A stretch of DNA of 64,000 bases from the NCBI GenBank assembly GCA_937873135.1, contig CALMVQ010000152.1:47540-111539 (forward strand), in the 5' to 3' direction. Under the pieces are notes generated by a model. The model worked only from the letters and a program-made list of their open reading frames with translations. It made no database searches and was not told where the DNA came from. Below are positions 1 through 8,458 of this stretch, piece after piece (position 1 is the first letter of the stretch; each line of letters opens with the position of its first letter). The position numbers were made by a program, and so were the translations under genes. This DNA is from an uncultured Scytonema sp. GTDB lineage: Bacteria > Cyanobacteriota > Cyanobacteriia > Cyanobacteriales > Nostocaceae.

Positions 1-1
1 T

Positions 2-817
2 GTAGATGCCAATGGTGCCTCTGGTTGGATGAGCAATCCAAATACTGCAGCGCTCGATCCAATTTTTTGGCTCCATCACGCAAATATTGACCGCCTATGG
101 GAAAGCTGGCTAAAACTAGGAGATGGACGTGCAGATCCTGTAAACGATAGTGATTGGATGAACACTACTTTTTCATTCTTTGACGAAAACGGACAGCAGG
201 TGCAACTAAGTGGTAAAGACATCATCAATACCGTAGAGCAACTAAACTATCGCTATGACGATGCTTCATCGTCACCACAAGCATCTGTCCGAACTCAACC
301 TACAGACAATGCTTCATCACCACCAGAAGCAGTTGTAAAAACTCAACTTATAGAACCAATGTCTGTTAATAATAAGCAAGATTCTATAGAACTTAGTGAT
401 GTGCCAATGACTGTGCGCGTTCCATTAGAGAAAACAGAATCCTCTGAAGATACATTGATAACTGAACCAACAACGAAACCTTTTTTCATCAAGGTTGAGG
501 GAGTTGAGTACGATCCGAATAATCTCGTTCCTTACGAGATTTACATTAACTTACCTCAAGGAGCTACTCCAGATACAGAAAGTTTCTATTATGTAGGTAA
601 ATTGGCACTTTTTGCTTATCCACAAGGAAGCGATTTTAGCATTGAGATTACTGATATAGTTCAAGAGTTACAGAGGCGTCAGCTCATAACTGATGATACT
701 ATCTCGGTAACTTTTATGCCGCCAAGGCAAATTCCCGCTAGCAGAACAATGGAAGAAGCTATACCTCAACTTCAAGGGAAGATTCGCTTTCGACAAGTCA
801 CTATCACTAGAGATTGA
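2..817 (+). CDS. Tyrosinase / polyphenol oxidase, C-terminal part (5' end outside window)
   Basis: The reading frame is open from base 2, so the gene starts before the window; the ATG at 29 is internal. The start of the visible protein contains DPIFWLHHANIDRLW, the second copper-binding signature of type-3 copper tyrosinases (DPxF...HxxxD). The last ~110 residues (from about FFIKVEGVEYDP to the end) resemble the C-terminal domain of plant polyphenol oxidases (PPO1_KFDV type), which covers the active site in those enzymes. Between them lies a linker rich in Ser, Pro and Thr. Members oxidise phenols to o-quinones. The first copper site would lie upstream and cannot be checked. Known scytonemin clusters often carry a tyrosinase (tyrP), but this gene is ~31 kb from scyA, so a link is only speculation. 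Confidence 0.85.
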   Translation, partial: VDANGASGWMSNPNTAALDPIFWLHHANIDRLWESWLKLGDGRADPVNDSDWMNTTFSFFDENGQQVQLSGKDIINTVEQLNYRYDDASSSPQASVRTQPTDNASSPPEAVVKTQLIEPMSVNNKQDSIELSDVPMTVRVPLEKTESSEDTLITEPTTKPFFIKVEGVEYDPNNLVPYEIYINLPQGATPDTESFYYVGKLALFAYPQGSDFSIEITDIVQELQRRQLITDDTISVTFMPPRQIPASRTMEEAIPQLQGKIRFRQVTITRD

Positions 818-1011
818 CGAAATAATGGTTGATAATACAAGCATAATATGCATACAGTGGGATCACGGTTAATGTCGGTGATGATGCCCCAAGGGGGCTT
901 GCCCGTTCGGGCTCGCACCTGCGGAATCTGGGATACAAATAAAGCTCTCAAAAAATGTCAGAGGAAAAGACTTTCACGGACGCCGAAATTGAGGAGGCAA
1001 TTAAATACTTG

Positions 1012-2166
1012 CTACTTGCTGTCAAACCACTTTTCATAAAGCTGTTGATAAGTACCATTCTCCTGTATTGTTAGCAAGGCTTTATTCACGGGTTTTCGAT
1101 AAGGACTGTTCGTTGGGAAGACAACGCCGTAATTCTCCTTGCGGAAAATAGCGCCAATCACTTTCACCTTTCCTTTTCCTTCATGTGAGGCGTAGTAGAG
1201 GAGAACAGGTGCGTCAAAAACAACCGCATCTACCTGTCCTTGTAAAAGTGACTCTGAAGCTTGAGTCAGCTTATTGAACTCTACAACCTCAACGTTGTTT
1301 TGTTGATGCAGGTAATTTGCTGAGGTACTACTCGTGACAGTAGCAACGCGCTTTCCGATTAAGTCATTCGGACCTTTGATCTTTCCCTGTAACTGCTCTA
1401 CTGTCAGCGATGTCGTTACTGTAGCTGTGAAGTATGCGACGAAGACAACAGCAGTAAACATCCAGACTACAGCTATTATCCGTCCTGCTACACTTCTAGG
1501 CATTTCGTCAGCTTGGGTAGCCAAAGTTTCTGCAGCCCACCAGTAAGCTTTGAAAATCCCAGGAAAGTAGGATGGAGTTGGGATTATCCCTCCAGATCGG
1601 CGGCGCTCAAAAAACCAGACAAGGTGGGCTGGCACAAGAATGATCACCAAAATAACACCAATAAGTTGCATCAGGGTAGGTGAAAAAATGACCACCAGCA
1701 AATCAAACACCGATCTCGTACCACTAGGTTGCGATCGCACTAAAATCTGGAGTCCTGATTCAAACATAGGTTGAGAGAAATCAAAATCCTTATCCCGTTC
1801 GGCAGTGATAGATATATTGCCAATCCCTACGTCTGCCTTGCCTGACTTGATGGAAGAGAGTAGATCTTGAGTCGTTGGATTCACAAGTAGCTGGGACTTA
1901 ACATTCATCTCCTTAGAGATGCTGCGCCAAAGATCAATGCTAAATCCGGTCATCTGACCATTTTCCTCAATTACAAATGGTGTGGCTAATCCCGTAGCCA
2001 CATGCAAAGGTTTCGTTGGGTTCTGCGCTGACACCGGATCTTGCATCAGCGTCAGTACCAAAAATGTAACTCTTAACCACCGCGAAGAATCCCGTGTGAA
2101 GGATTTTTTACTTTGGTTACTGTTGTTATTCCCACACTTCCTAAGTATCAGATTTAAGGAAAACAT
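1012..2166 (-). CDS. GluR0-like channel: substrate-binding domain interrupted by a pore module
   Basis: The 384-residue protein has the layout of prokaryotic ionotropic glutamate receptors. A signal-like hydrophobic stretch lies at about residues 30-47. Lobe 1 of a family-3 solute-binding domain follows (about 53-145; LHVATGLATPFVIEENG, GKADVGIGNISITAERD). Then come a membrane helix, a pore loop and another membrane helix (about 155-250), and lobe 2 (about 255-384; GKRVATVTSS, ending in YQQLYEKWF). In Synechocystis GluR0 the pore loop carries the potassium filter TVGYG. Here the corresponding segment reads YWWAAETLATQADEMP, so the filter is missing and ion selectivity is unclear. The ligand is probably an amino acid, by family. 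The gene stands alone between unrelated neighbours. Confidence 0.8.
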   Translation of the reverse strand: MFSLNLILRKCGNNNSNQSKKSFTRDSSRWLRVTFLVLTLMQDPVSAQNPTKPLHVATGLATPFVIEENGQMTGFSIDLWRSISKEMNVKSQLLVNPTTQDLLSSIKSGKADVGIGNISITAERDKDFDFSQPMFESGLQILVRSQPSGTRSVFDLLVVIFSPTLMQLIGVILVIILVPAHLVWFFERRRSGGIIPTPSYFPGIFKAYWWAAETLATQADEMPRSVAGRIIAVVWMFTAVVFVAYFTATVTTSLTVEQLQGKIKGPNDLIGKRVATVTSSTSANYLHQQNNVEVVEFNKLTQASESLLQGQVDAVVFDAPVLLYYASHEGKGKVKVIGAIFRKENYGVVFPTNSPYRKPVNKALLTIQENGTYQQLYEKWFDSK

Positions 2167-2451
2167 TCTAAAAAGCGTTTATGCAAGTATTGATGTTTCT
2201 TTACACTACAACTGACCCGCCCTCCCTTGCAAGGCAGCTATGAGTCACGGCTTAATAGCAGAAACACGATGTATTTTTTTTACTTGATTTAACGCTTTTG
2301 GGCTCTGCAAATCCTCTACAAATCGGATACAAGCAGCCACCAGAGTGGAAGTTAGTGGTCAAAAATTGCATTGTCATCTGAAAGAGATTTGTTTTCTTTA
2401 TTCTAAGTAACGAACGCAGATTATTCATCGACTCTTAAAAAGTGCCTTTTT

Positions 2452-2718
2452 TTACTGGGCGTTCGGTTTATAATGGTAAACCATTAACCCTGTGATAATC
2501 TCAGAGTGAGTCTTATTGAGGTATAAAGTTTGATCGTCTACAAAATCTACCCAGTCCATGGGAATCCAATGATGTTGCCCATCCGGTGAATCACTCTGAG
2601 TTAGCTTGATGTACTTCTCGCCATCAATGTGTTCTACAGTACCAATAGGCGCTCCTGGGATGTCACCCTCACCTTTAGTGTGTACCGTCAAATGTCCCTT
2701 AATCTTTAATGCATCCAT
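2452..2718 (-). CDS. DUF2171 domain protein (PRC-barrel-like)
   Basis: The 88-residue protein matches the DUF2171 pattern: an N-terminal I/KGHLTVHTKG segment, GTVEHIDGEKYIKLTQSD in the middle, then HHWIPMDWVDFVDDQTLYL. These small beta-rich proteins are related to PRC-barrel folds and have no established function. There is no signal peptide or membrane segment. The gene appears monocistronic, with more than 400 bases free on its upstream side. Confidence 0.75.
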   Translation of the reverse strand: MDALKIKGHLTVHTKGEGDIPGAPIGTVEHIDGEKYIKLTQSDSPDGQHHWIPMDWVDFVDDQTLYLNKTHSEIITGLMVYHYKPNAQ

Positions 2719-3186
2719 AGGAAACCTCGGAATTGAAAATTACTGAACTGATATTTGAGTAGCTGTGTCATTTGAAAAACAAATTTCACGCTCACACCGT
2801 TTGGATAGCGATATCTCGGACTAGACAGAATGGAGTTATGGAGTTGCGCTTACCCTGTTTCATTGCGGTAAATTAGCAATTCATTAGTTATCGGCAGTGT
2901 TTCGGATTACGGCAAATCTCTCTAAAGAGTCAAGGCTCTTGAGAGACACATAATGCTTGTAGTCAGGTAGACATGAAAGATAAATGCTAATAACAACCTC
3001 TTCTTAGATCACTGTACCTACTAATCATTTAGCAAATAACCGGATATCTACCCAAAACAGTATAGGAAACTTACCCAAAATAGTGTAGGGAATCTACCCA
3101 ATGTAGATCGACTAATATGCAACGCTCATCCAGTGACGAATAAAACTGGAATGCTCAACCTCCCTCAGCAGTGAGATCATACGCTT
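2719..3186. other. Intergenic region with 23-bp direct repeats
   Basis: No gene is supported in these 468 bases. Near the right end (3048-3106) a motif TACCCAAAAYAGTRTAGG occurs twice with a 23-bp period (3049 and 3072), followed by a shortened third copy TACCCAATGTAG at 3095. No tRNA or coding remnant was seen. Confidence 0.6.
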
Positions 3187-4146
3187 CTACAGATCTAACC
3201 GAGTCATTTCAAATAATTGCTGGGCATTCCTCCCAAGAAAACCATCAAAAAGCACTTGCTGACTTGCGTCCACATCCACCATGTAGCGCTGGGCTATTTC
3301 ATAATAAGCGTAAGTCCACGGAATCTGAATTGCTGTACTTGTAGTATCATCTAATACTGTGACAACTTCTGTGACTGCTTGAGTTGCCGTTTGTCGCAAA
3401 CCACAGGTAACATCCCCTTCAATCTCAGCTTTCATCGGCACACCTAGTTTAGCCAAGCCAGAAGCGGTTGTGTCTATATCTGGGTATTGTGGGGTGTTCT
3501 GACGGTTAACGTAGCCTGTAAAGTGATTGACTGCATAACCGTGTAGCAAAACCCAAGCACCATACTGAGTGACTTGATTAACTTCCTGCAACACAGAATA
3601 TTGGGGAGGTTGCCAAGGGCGGGTAAAGATTTTTTGCAGTTGTTGGACAAGGTGCTTGGTGTGGTCACCAAATGTATCAATAATTGCTAAAAAGCTAAGT
3701 AAATTTTCGCCTGCTACTGTTTGGTGGATAAGTTCGACAATCTCTTCTGGCAATTCATCTACAATTAATTCGCTGATAAATAACTTGGGTAAATCAAATT
3801 CCTCTTGCTGCGGATGGCGATAGTGACGGGCATAAAGATGCGTTTGAGCAAAACTGTACTCTCCTGAAGCTTCATAACCCAAAGCTTCAGCAAGTTTCCC
3901 CAGGTATTCAATTCCCAAGTTAACTTTACCCTGTGGAGCATCTACCGTCATTCGCAAAGACCGAAAGGCGATATGGTCGTTGACGATAGTTCCACCCGCA
4001 GCAGTTATCATCTTCTGGTAAGTACGGGCATAACTTACCCGAGAACTATATTCAAACCAAAGTGCTTCCCAAAGGTGACGGGTAATTTCAGGGATCATGA
4101 CGTAAGTAGGGGTGGGTTTAATAAAAGGCATTCTCGGAAAGGGCAA
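3187..4146 (-). CDS. DUF1338 (HglS/YdcJ-type) 2-oxoadipate dioxygenase/decarboxylase
   Basis: The 319-residue protein belongs to the DUF1338 family. In Pseudomonas the family member HglS is an iron enzyme that converts 2-oxoadipate to D-2-hydroxyglutarate in lysine catabolism. Residues expected to hold the metal are visible: His in NDHIAFRS (about residue 57), His in VNHFTGYVNR (about residue 206) and Glu in YYEIAQRY near the C-terminus. It lies 8 bp downstream of the aminotransferase gene on the same strand, clearly one operon, so the aminotransferase may supply its keto-acid substrate. The exact substrate in cyanobacteria is an inference. Confidence 0.8.
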   Translation of the reverse strand: MPFPRMPFIKPTPTYVMIPEITRHLWEALWFEYSSRVSYARTYQKMITAAGGTIVNDHIAFRSLRMTVDAPQGKVNLGIEYLGKLAEALGYEASGEYSFAQTHLYARHYRHPQQEEFDLPKLFISELIVDELPEEIVELIHQTVAGENLLSFLAIIDTFGDHTKHLVQQLQKIFTRPWQPPQYSVLQEVNQVTQYGAWVLLHGYAVNHFTGYVNRQNTPQYPDIDTTASGLAKLGVPMKAEIEGDVTCGLRQTATQAVTEVVTVLDDTTSTAIQIPWTYAYYEIAQRYMVDVDASQQVLFDGFLGRNAQQLFEMTRLDL

Positions 4147-4154
4147 AATCCTAA

Positions 4155-5483
4155 TTAAAGCGAATTTTTCAAAACATCAGTAAAAATATTTAAGGCAATT
4201 TGAATTTGGTCACTATCGATGACTAGAGGCGGACAAAAGCGAATTGCTGCTTTACCGCAACCAAGTAACAACAGCCCTTGCTTGAAAGCTTGTTGAAGAA
4301 TGCGATCGCGTAGTTGGGGATCGAGATTACCTTCAGTATCCAACAAATCGACAGCCACCATCAAACCCTTACCTCGTGGTGGCGAAGTTCGCTGATATTG
4401 CTGTTCTAAACAACGCAAACCAGCTTGCAATAATTCTCCCATCAGGGTGGCGTTTCTCATCAAGCCGTTTTCTAGCAGTCGTAAGGTAGCAATAGCAGCA
4501 GCACAAGCTATGGGATTCCCACCAAAGGTTGTCGCATGGGAACCAGGAGGCCAAGTCATTAGTTCGGGACGAGAGAGAATTGCTCCTAAAGGAAGTCCAC
4601 TCGCGATCCCTTTGGCGGTGGTTATAATATCTGGCATGACATTCCAATGCTCAATTGCAAACAACCGCCCAGTACGTCCCATACCTGATTGTACTTCATC
4701 GATTGCCATCAAAATACCATAGCGATCGCATATATCCCGGATGCGCTGCAAAAACCCATCCTCCGGCACAATATAACCGCCTTCTCCTTGAATTGGTTCG
4801 ACGATGATTGCCGCTACCTCATGCGGTGGTAGTGTTGTCGGAAATAGTTGTTTTTCCAGATAATCCAGACTGGCATGAGTTCCGTAAGGAATATGAGTGA
4901 TCCCTGGTAATAAAGGACCGAATTTTCCTCGCTGTACTGCTTTGGAAGCAGTGAGGGACATTGCCCCATAAGTGCGTCCGTGGAATGCTCCCAAAAAGGC
5001 AACGATGAGCGATCGCCCTGTGTAATATCGAGCAAGCTTGATTGCGCCTTCGTTAGATTCTGCCCCGGAATTGGTAAAAAACACTTTCGCACCACTAGGA
5101 AAAGGGGCACGGGAGGCAATTTCTTCCGCCAGTTCCACCATCGGTTCATAGTAAAAATCAGTACCCGACATATGTAAAAGCAGCGACGACTGATGTTGAA
5201 TTGCCCGGACAACTTCGGGATGGGCATGTCCGGTAGCAGTCACAGCAATTCCTGCAGTCATATCTAAAAACACATTGCCGTCTACATCTTCTATCATGCA
5301 ACCTTCACCGCGAGCTACAACTAATGGGTAATCACGGGTGTAGGAAGGAGAAGTCACAGCGCGATCGCGTTCGACAATATCTCTGGCACGTGTTCCAGGT
5401 AAAGAAGTTACTAACCGAGGTACACGAGGTAAAGCAATTTTAGATTTTAGATTTGGGATTTGGGATGGTGAAATCTCTAGCAT
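4155..5483 (-). CDS. Class III PLP aminotransferase (acetylornithine / GABA / 2-aminoadipate type)
   Basis: This is a class III aminotransferase. VFFTNSGAESNEGAIKLAR holds the phosphate-binding segment, GAFHGRTYGAMSLTAS follows, and AIDEVQSGMGRTG holds the Asp that contacts the PLP pyridine. The PLP lysine is in TTAKGIASGLPLGA. An ATG at 5522 is in frame, but the one at 5483 (MLEISPSQ) is preferred because the earlier extension is not family-like. Residues just after this start (SQIPNLKSKIA) are encoded by a short AT-rich repeat, so the N-terminus is poorly conserved. The gene heads an operon with the DUF1338 dioxygenase. Likely substrates are 2-aminoadipate, lysine-derived amines or GABA; the sequence alone does not decide. 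Confidence 0.85.
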   Translation of the reverse strand: MLEISPSQIPNLKSKIALPRVPRLVTSLPGTRARDIVERDRAVTSPSYTRDYPLVVARGEGCMIEDVDGNVFLDMTAGIAVTATGHAHPEVVRAIQHQSSLLLHMSGTDFYYEPMVELAEEIASRAPFPSGAKVFFTNSGAESNEGAIKLARYYTGRSLIVAFLGAFHGRTYGAMSLTASKAVQRGKFGPLLPGITHIPYGTHASLDYLEKQLFPTTLPPHEVAAIIVEPIQGEGGYIVPEDGFLQRIRDICDRYGILMAIDEVQSGMGRTGRLFAIEHWNVMPDIITTAKGIASGLPLGAILSRPELMTWPPGSHATTFGGNPIACAAAIATLRLLENGLMRNATLMGELLQAGLRCLEQQYQRTSPPRGKGLMVAVDLLDTEGNLDPQLRDRILQQAFKQGLLLLGCGKAAIRFCPPLVIDSDQIQIALNIFTDVLKNSL

Positions 5484-5522
5484 TAAAAATTTAAAATGGT
5501 ATATGAAGTTGCTTGCAGTCAA

Positions 5523-5952
5523 CTAAATATACAAATCCTAAAAAATTAAAATTGTATTTTATACATCCAATTGAGCATCTTCACCGCCATTGGTTGCACC
5601 ATAGCTCAGATCTTGCACCTGTCCATTGGAATGTCAATTCCAAGACTTACGTACCAAGTTTCTCAGGCGTTCAATGTCCTGTAAATTCAGGTACAACTAC
5701 CAAGTGTGGAAATATGAGTAAACCAAAAAGTTTTTCCCCGAAGGGCGATTGGCTCGTTCCTAAGCGGATTAGGACAAGTTTGGCTGCGTTTGTCCACAGC
5801 ACCACGGCGATAACCGTTGCCTGTATTCTTGGCCATATTTTTATCATCTCCTTAAAAAGGATGTAAAGAGGCTTTGACATTTTCTATTATAATTAGAGAA
5901 AAATGGATCGACAACTTTGACACCAGAGCGCGATCGCTCTAAATAATCAGCC
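5523..5952. other. Intergenic region, no supported gene
   Basis: Open frames exist here on both strands, but they overlap each other, have no family features and are preceded by no good ribosome binding site. The region separates the minus-strand aminotransferase from the plus-strand XRE/ImmA gene, so it should hold both promoters. A GCGATCGC site lies just before the latter gene. Confidence 0.5.
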
Positions 5953-7056
5953 ATGAAAAAGATCGTTGCTGCGAATCTGATCCGCTACCGTAAAAGTCTA
6001 GGCTTGTCTCAAGAGCAACTTGCAGAACAAGCCGGGGTAACTCGCCAGAGCATCAATAACTACGAGAACGCCAAAACTTTACCAGACACCAAAATCCTCT
6101 CTGCTCTAGCGAGTGTTTTGAGCATTACACTCGATGACTTGCTAAGCTCACCTGGTGTTGGATTACCCAATTTCCGGTTCCGCGCTCATGTAACATTCGA
6201 CAAAAATGCCCAGTTTGCAGCCCAAGTGCTACGAATGCTGCAAACTTATAACGCCTTAGAACAAGCCGTTGGCTTACCAACGTACACCCCAGAAAGTACA
6301 CCTTGCCATCAAGTAGAAGGCAACGAAAAGCACATTCAGGCAATAGCTGCTTTATTTCGCCATCGCCTCGGCTTGGGAGATGCTCCCATTGCCAATCTGT
6401 TTCAGTCTGTAGAAGAAATTGGCTTAAAAGTTTTACGTTCCTCCTTTCCCATTAAAGGTTTCTTTGGTCTAAGTGCTTGTAGTGATATTGAAGGTGCTTT
6501 TATTTTGGTAAATACCCATACCATCACCATTGAACGTCAATTATTTACCCTTGCACATGAGATTGGACATCTAATCTTTCACCGTGTAGAGTACCAAGAC
6601 ACTTTAATTGAGGAGGGAACTAAAGAAGAAGAAAACGCACGAGAAAAGGTGGCTGATTACTTTGCCAGTCACCTACTTGTCCCCCAAGCTGAATTTGAGC
6701 GAATGTACGCACTTACCCAAGATATTATCAAGCTCAAACGACATTTTCGGGTGAGTTACCTAGTCATATTGAATCGTTTAGCATCCATGGAAATCATTGA
6801 TTTTGCTAAAGAGAAAGCCAAAATCTGTGCAATTTATAAAAAGCAATATAATGGTACCTCTTTACAAAACTCAATGGAATTAAAACCTGTACTTGATGCG
6901 GAGGATTATCCAGAAAATGAACGTTATGAATTTCTAATTTGGCAGTCCTTAAAATTATGCAATATTTCAGAAATGAAAGCAGCAGAACTCCTCAACTTAA
7001 CTGTTGAAAAACTGCGGGTGCGTCGTCAAGAAAATGAGGTTTATGCAGTCGCTTAA
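5953..7056 (+). CDS. XRE-family HTH regulator fused to ImmA/IrrE metallopeptidase
   Basis: Residues 1-60 form an XRE helix-turn-helix (RKSLGLSQEQLAEQAGVTRQ). The second half is an ImmA/IrrE-type zinc peptidase with the HExxH motif in LAHEIGHLIFH at about residue 200 and downstream acidic residues (EENAREKVADYFASHLLVP). Such fusions usually repress their own operon or cleave a repressor under stress, and many act as antitoxin-like partners. The next gene, a PIN-like protein, overlaps its 3' end, so the two are translationally coupled. A type II toxin-antitoxin role is likely but not proven. Confidence 0.85.
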   Translation: MKKIVAANLIRYRKSLGLSQEQLAEQAGVTRQSINNYENAKTLPDTKILSALASVLSITLDDLLSSPGVGLPNFRFRAHVTFDKNAQFAAQVLRMLQTYNALEQAVGLPTYTPESTPCHQVEGNEKHIQAIAALFRHRLGLGDAPIANLFQSVEEIGLKVLRSSFPIKGFFGLSACSDIEGAFILVNTHTITIERQLFTLAHEIGHLIFHRVEYQDTLIEEGTKEEENAREKVADYFASHLLVPQAEFERMYALTQDIIKLKRHFRVSYLVILNRLASMEIIDFAKEKAKICAIYKKQYNGTSLQNSMELKPVLDAEDYPENERYEFLIWQSLKLCNISEMKAAELLNLTVEKLRVRRQENEVYAVA

Positions 7057-7558
7057 GGGAACAATTCTTGACGCAACAGCACTCATTGATTTTCGCTGGC
7101 TAAACGAGTGGGGTTGGCTACAACAGCACTACAGCCCGTTGTACATTGCCCAGGAACTTCTAGACTCAGATCAACTGGAACCCCCTACTCGCCAAGCTGC
7201 TAAGCAATACTTAACACCTCTGGCTCTTTCTACAGAAGAGATGTTTACCAGTTTTCTAGAATTTAGAGTTGGAGCGCCCCTTTTGAGTATCGCGGATAGA
7301 TCTACAATTGCCATTGCACGTCATCAATTGCTAATTTGTGCTAGTGATGATGGGCTAGTTATTGAAACCTGCAAAGCATACGGTGTTACCTACACCAGAA
7401 CACTGCGATTATTAACTGAGATGGTAGAGACAGCACACAAAACAGTAATAGAGGTGACGGAAATGGCTGATTCATTAATCAAAGAGCGAGGTAAATACAT
7501 TTCTCCCAAAGTTTTGACAGATTGGACAACAAGTTTACAAAAGTATGCCACGAGCTAA
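7034..7558 (+). CDS. PIN-domain-like protein, probable toxin partner of the XRE-ImmA gene
   Basis: The protein of ~174 residues begins with MRFMQSLKGTILDATALIDF, with the first acidic residue of a PIN fold (LDATALIDF). It has IADRSTIAIARHQLLICASDDG, where ADxxxIAIA and the SDD supply the remaining acidic positions as in DUF3368-type PIN proteins. A frame extends upstream to 7004, but the PIN fold begins just after 7034, and ATGs at 7034 or 7043 fit better. The start lies inside the preceding gene (23-bp overlap), indicating coupling. PIN proteins are Mg-dependent RNases, so the predicted role is a ribonuclease toxin. Confidence 0.7.
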   Translation: MRFMQSLKGTILDATALIDFRWLNEWGWLQQHYSPLYIAQELLDSDQLEPPTRQAAKQYLTPLALSTEEMFTSFLEFRVGAPLLSIADRSTIAIARHQLLICASDDGLVIETCKAYGVTYTRTLRLLTEMVETAHKTVIEVTEMADSLIKERGKYISPKVLTDWTTSLQKYATS

Positions 7559-7760
7559 AAAATTAAATGTGGTTAAACTAAGACGTTGAGATATTATCGT
7601 CTTCTTTTGGAAAAGATGCTAGGAGAAATGCCATATAGCAATTCGCCATTCTCGACGACATACTTTAAGGGAATTTTTGGGTTGTTAATGTCCTTCTGTC
7701 CATCGGTGTGCCACTTGGTTTCCTAAAGAGTATAAAACGGTTCCAAGTTTGTTGGTTTGA

Positions 7761-8264
7761 GACGATAAATCGCTTGTATTTCAATATTTTTGTAAATGGC
7801 AAAAATCCAATCTACCAGGCGATATTTGTTAAGCCTTTGCCAAGGACAACGGTGGAGCTATTCCGTCTAACCTGTTACAAATTTCTAATACCGAATCCAA
7901 CGGTCAATACCAGGACGGTTGTAAGGCGGTTTTGGTTAAGCAGCACCCAGCTAGGTTTCCTACCAAACTTCCTGAATTCTTTATGCGTTTTCTGACAGAT
8001 CCAGGTGATTTGGTGGTGGACATTTTTGCTGGTTCTAACACTACTGGGCAGGTGGCAGAAGCTGAAAATCGTCTGTGGTTGGCTTTTGAAGAACAGCCAG
8101 AATATCTGGCTGCATCTGCGTTCAGATTTTTAACCAAAGAAAATACCACTTTGGAGATGCAGGAAATTTATAATCTCATCCTTGCCGGAGAATCGGTCGA
8201 TTTGAACACTTATCACAAGCAAACTGTTCTCAGTTTTGATTCACACTCATTAGACATCAGGTGA
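7761..8264 (+). pseudogene. Decayed site-specific DNA methyltransferase (C-terminal remnant)
   Basis: From 7833 to 8264 one frame reads [14 protein letters not shown], then KQHPARFPTKLPEFF, then VVDIFAGSNTTGQVAEAENR. This is the C-terminal half of an N4-cytosine/N6-adenine DNA methyltransferase, with motif X (HPARFP) and the SAM-binding motif I (DxFAGSNTTG). The same frame continues upstream through an in-frame TAA (7830-7832) as [16 protein letters not shown] and is stopped again by TGA at 7758. The catalytic (S/D)PPY motif and the rest of the N-terminus are not found. The gene is therefore inactive, a leftover of a restriction-modification or solitary methylase locus. Confidence 0.7.
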
Positions 8265-8294
8265 AAATTAATTATGCGTTCGTTAAAACCTTTG

Positions 8295-8322
8295 GTAAGG
8301 GCGAACAGCCGTTCGCCCCTAC
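8295..8322. repeat. Palindromic GTARGGGCGAAC repeat, copy 1
   Basis: GTAAGGGCGAAC and GTTCGCCCCTAC form a 12-bp stem around a 4-base loop. Two further copies occur at 46141 and 62035. All are in spacers, as expected of a small dispersed palindrome. Confidence 0.8.
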
Positions 8323-8458
8323 ATCATTTCCAGAGATATTTATTGTGATTAGAATTAGAAACTTAGATGTCATCATAATCAACTTTTCAAACTTTCTCTA
8401 ACTGGGGAGGCAAGCGATTCAATCCAGCCCGTCCATCAATAGCAAAGGGCATATCCAA

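Noticed and set aside
848..1039. Open frame of 63 codons, and a short MSEEKTFTDAEIEE-like frame near 955
   Set aside because: It overlaps the 3' end of the channel gene and contains repeat-like GC-rich sequence. The short frame has protein-like character but ends after about 38 residues with no family match.
5513..5880. Open frames of 117 and 69 codons on opposite strands
   Set aside because: They overlap each other, have no conserved features and lack ribosome binding sites.
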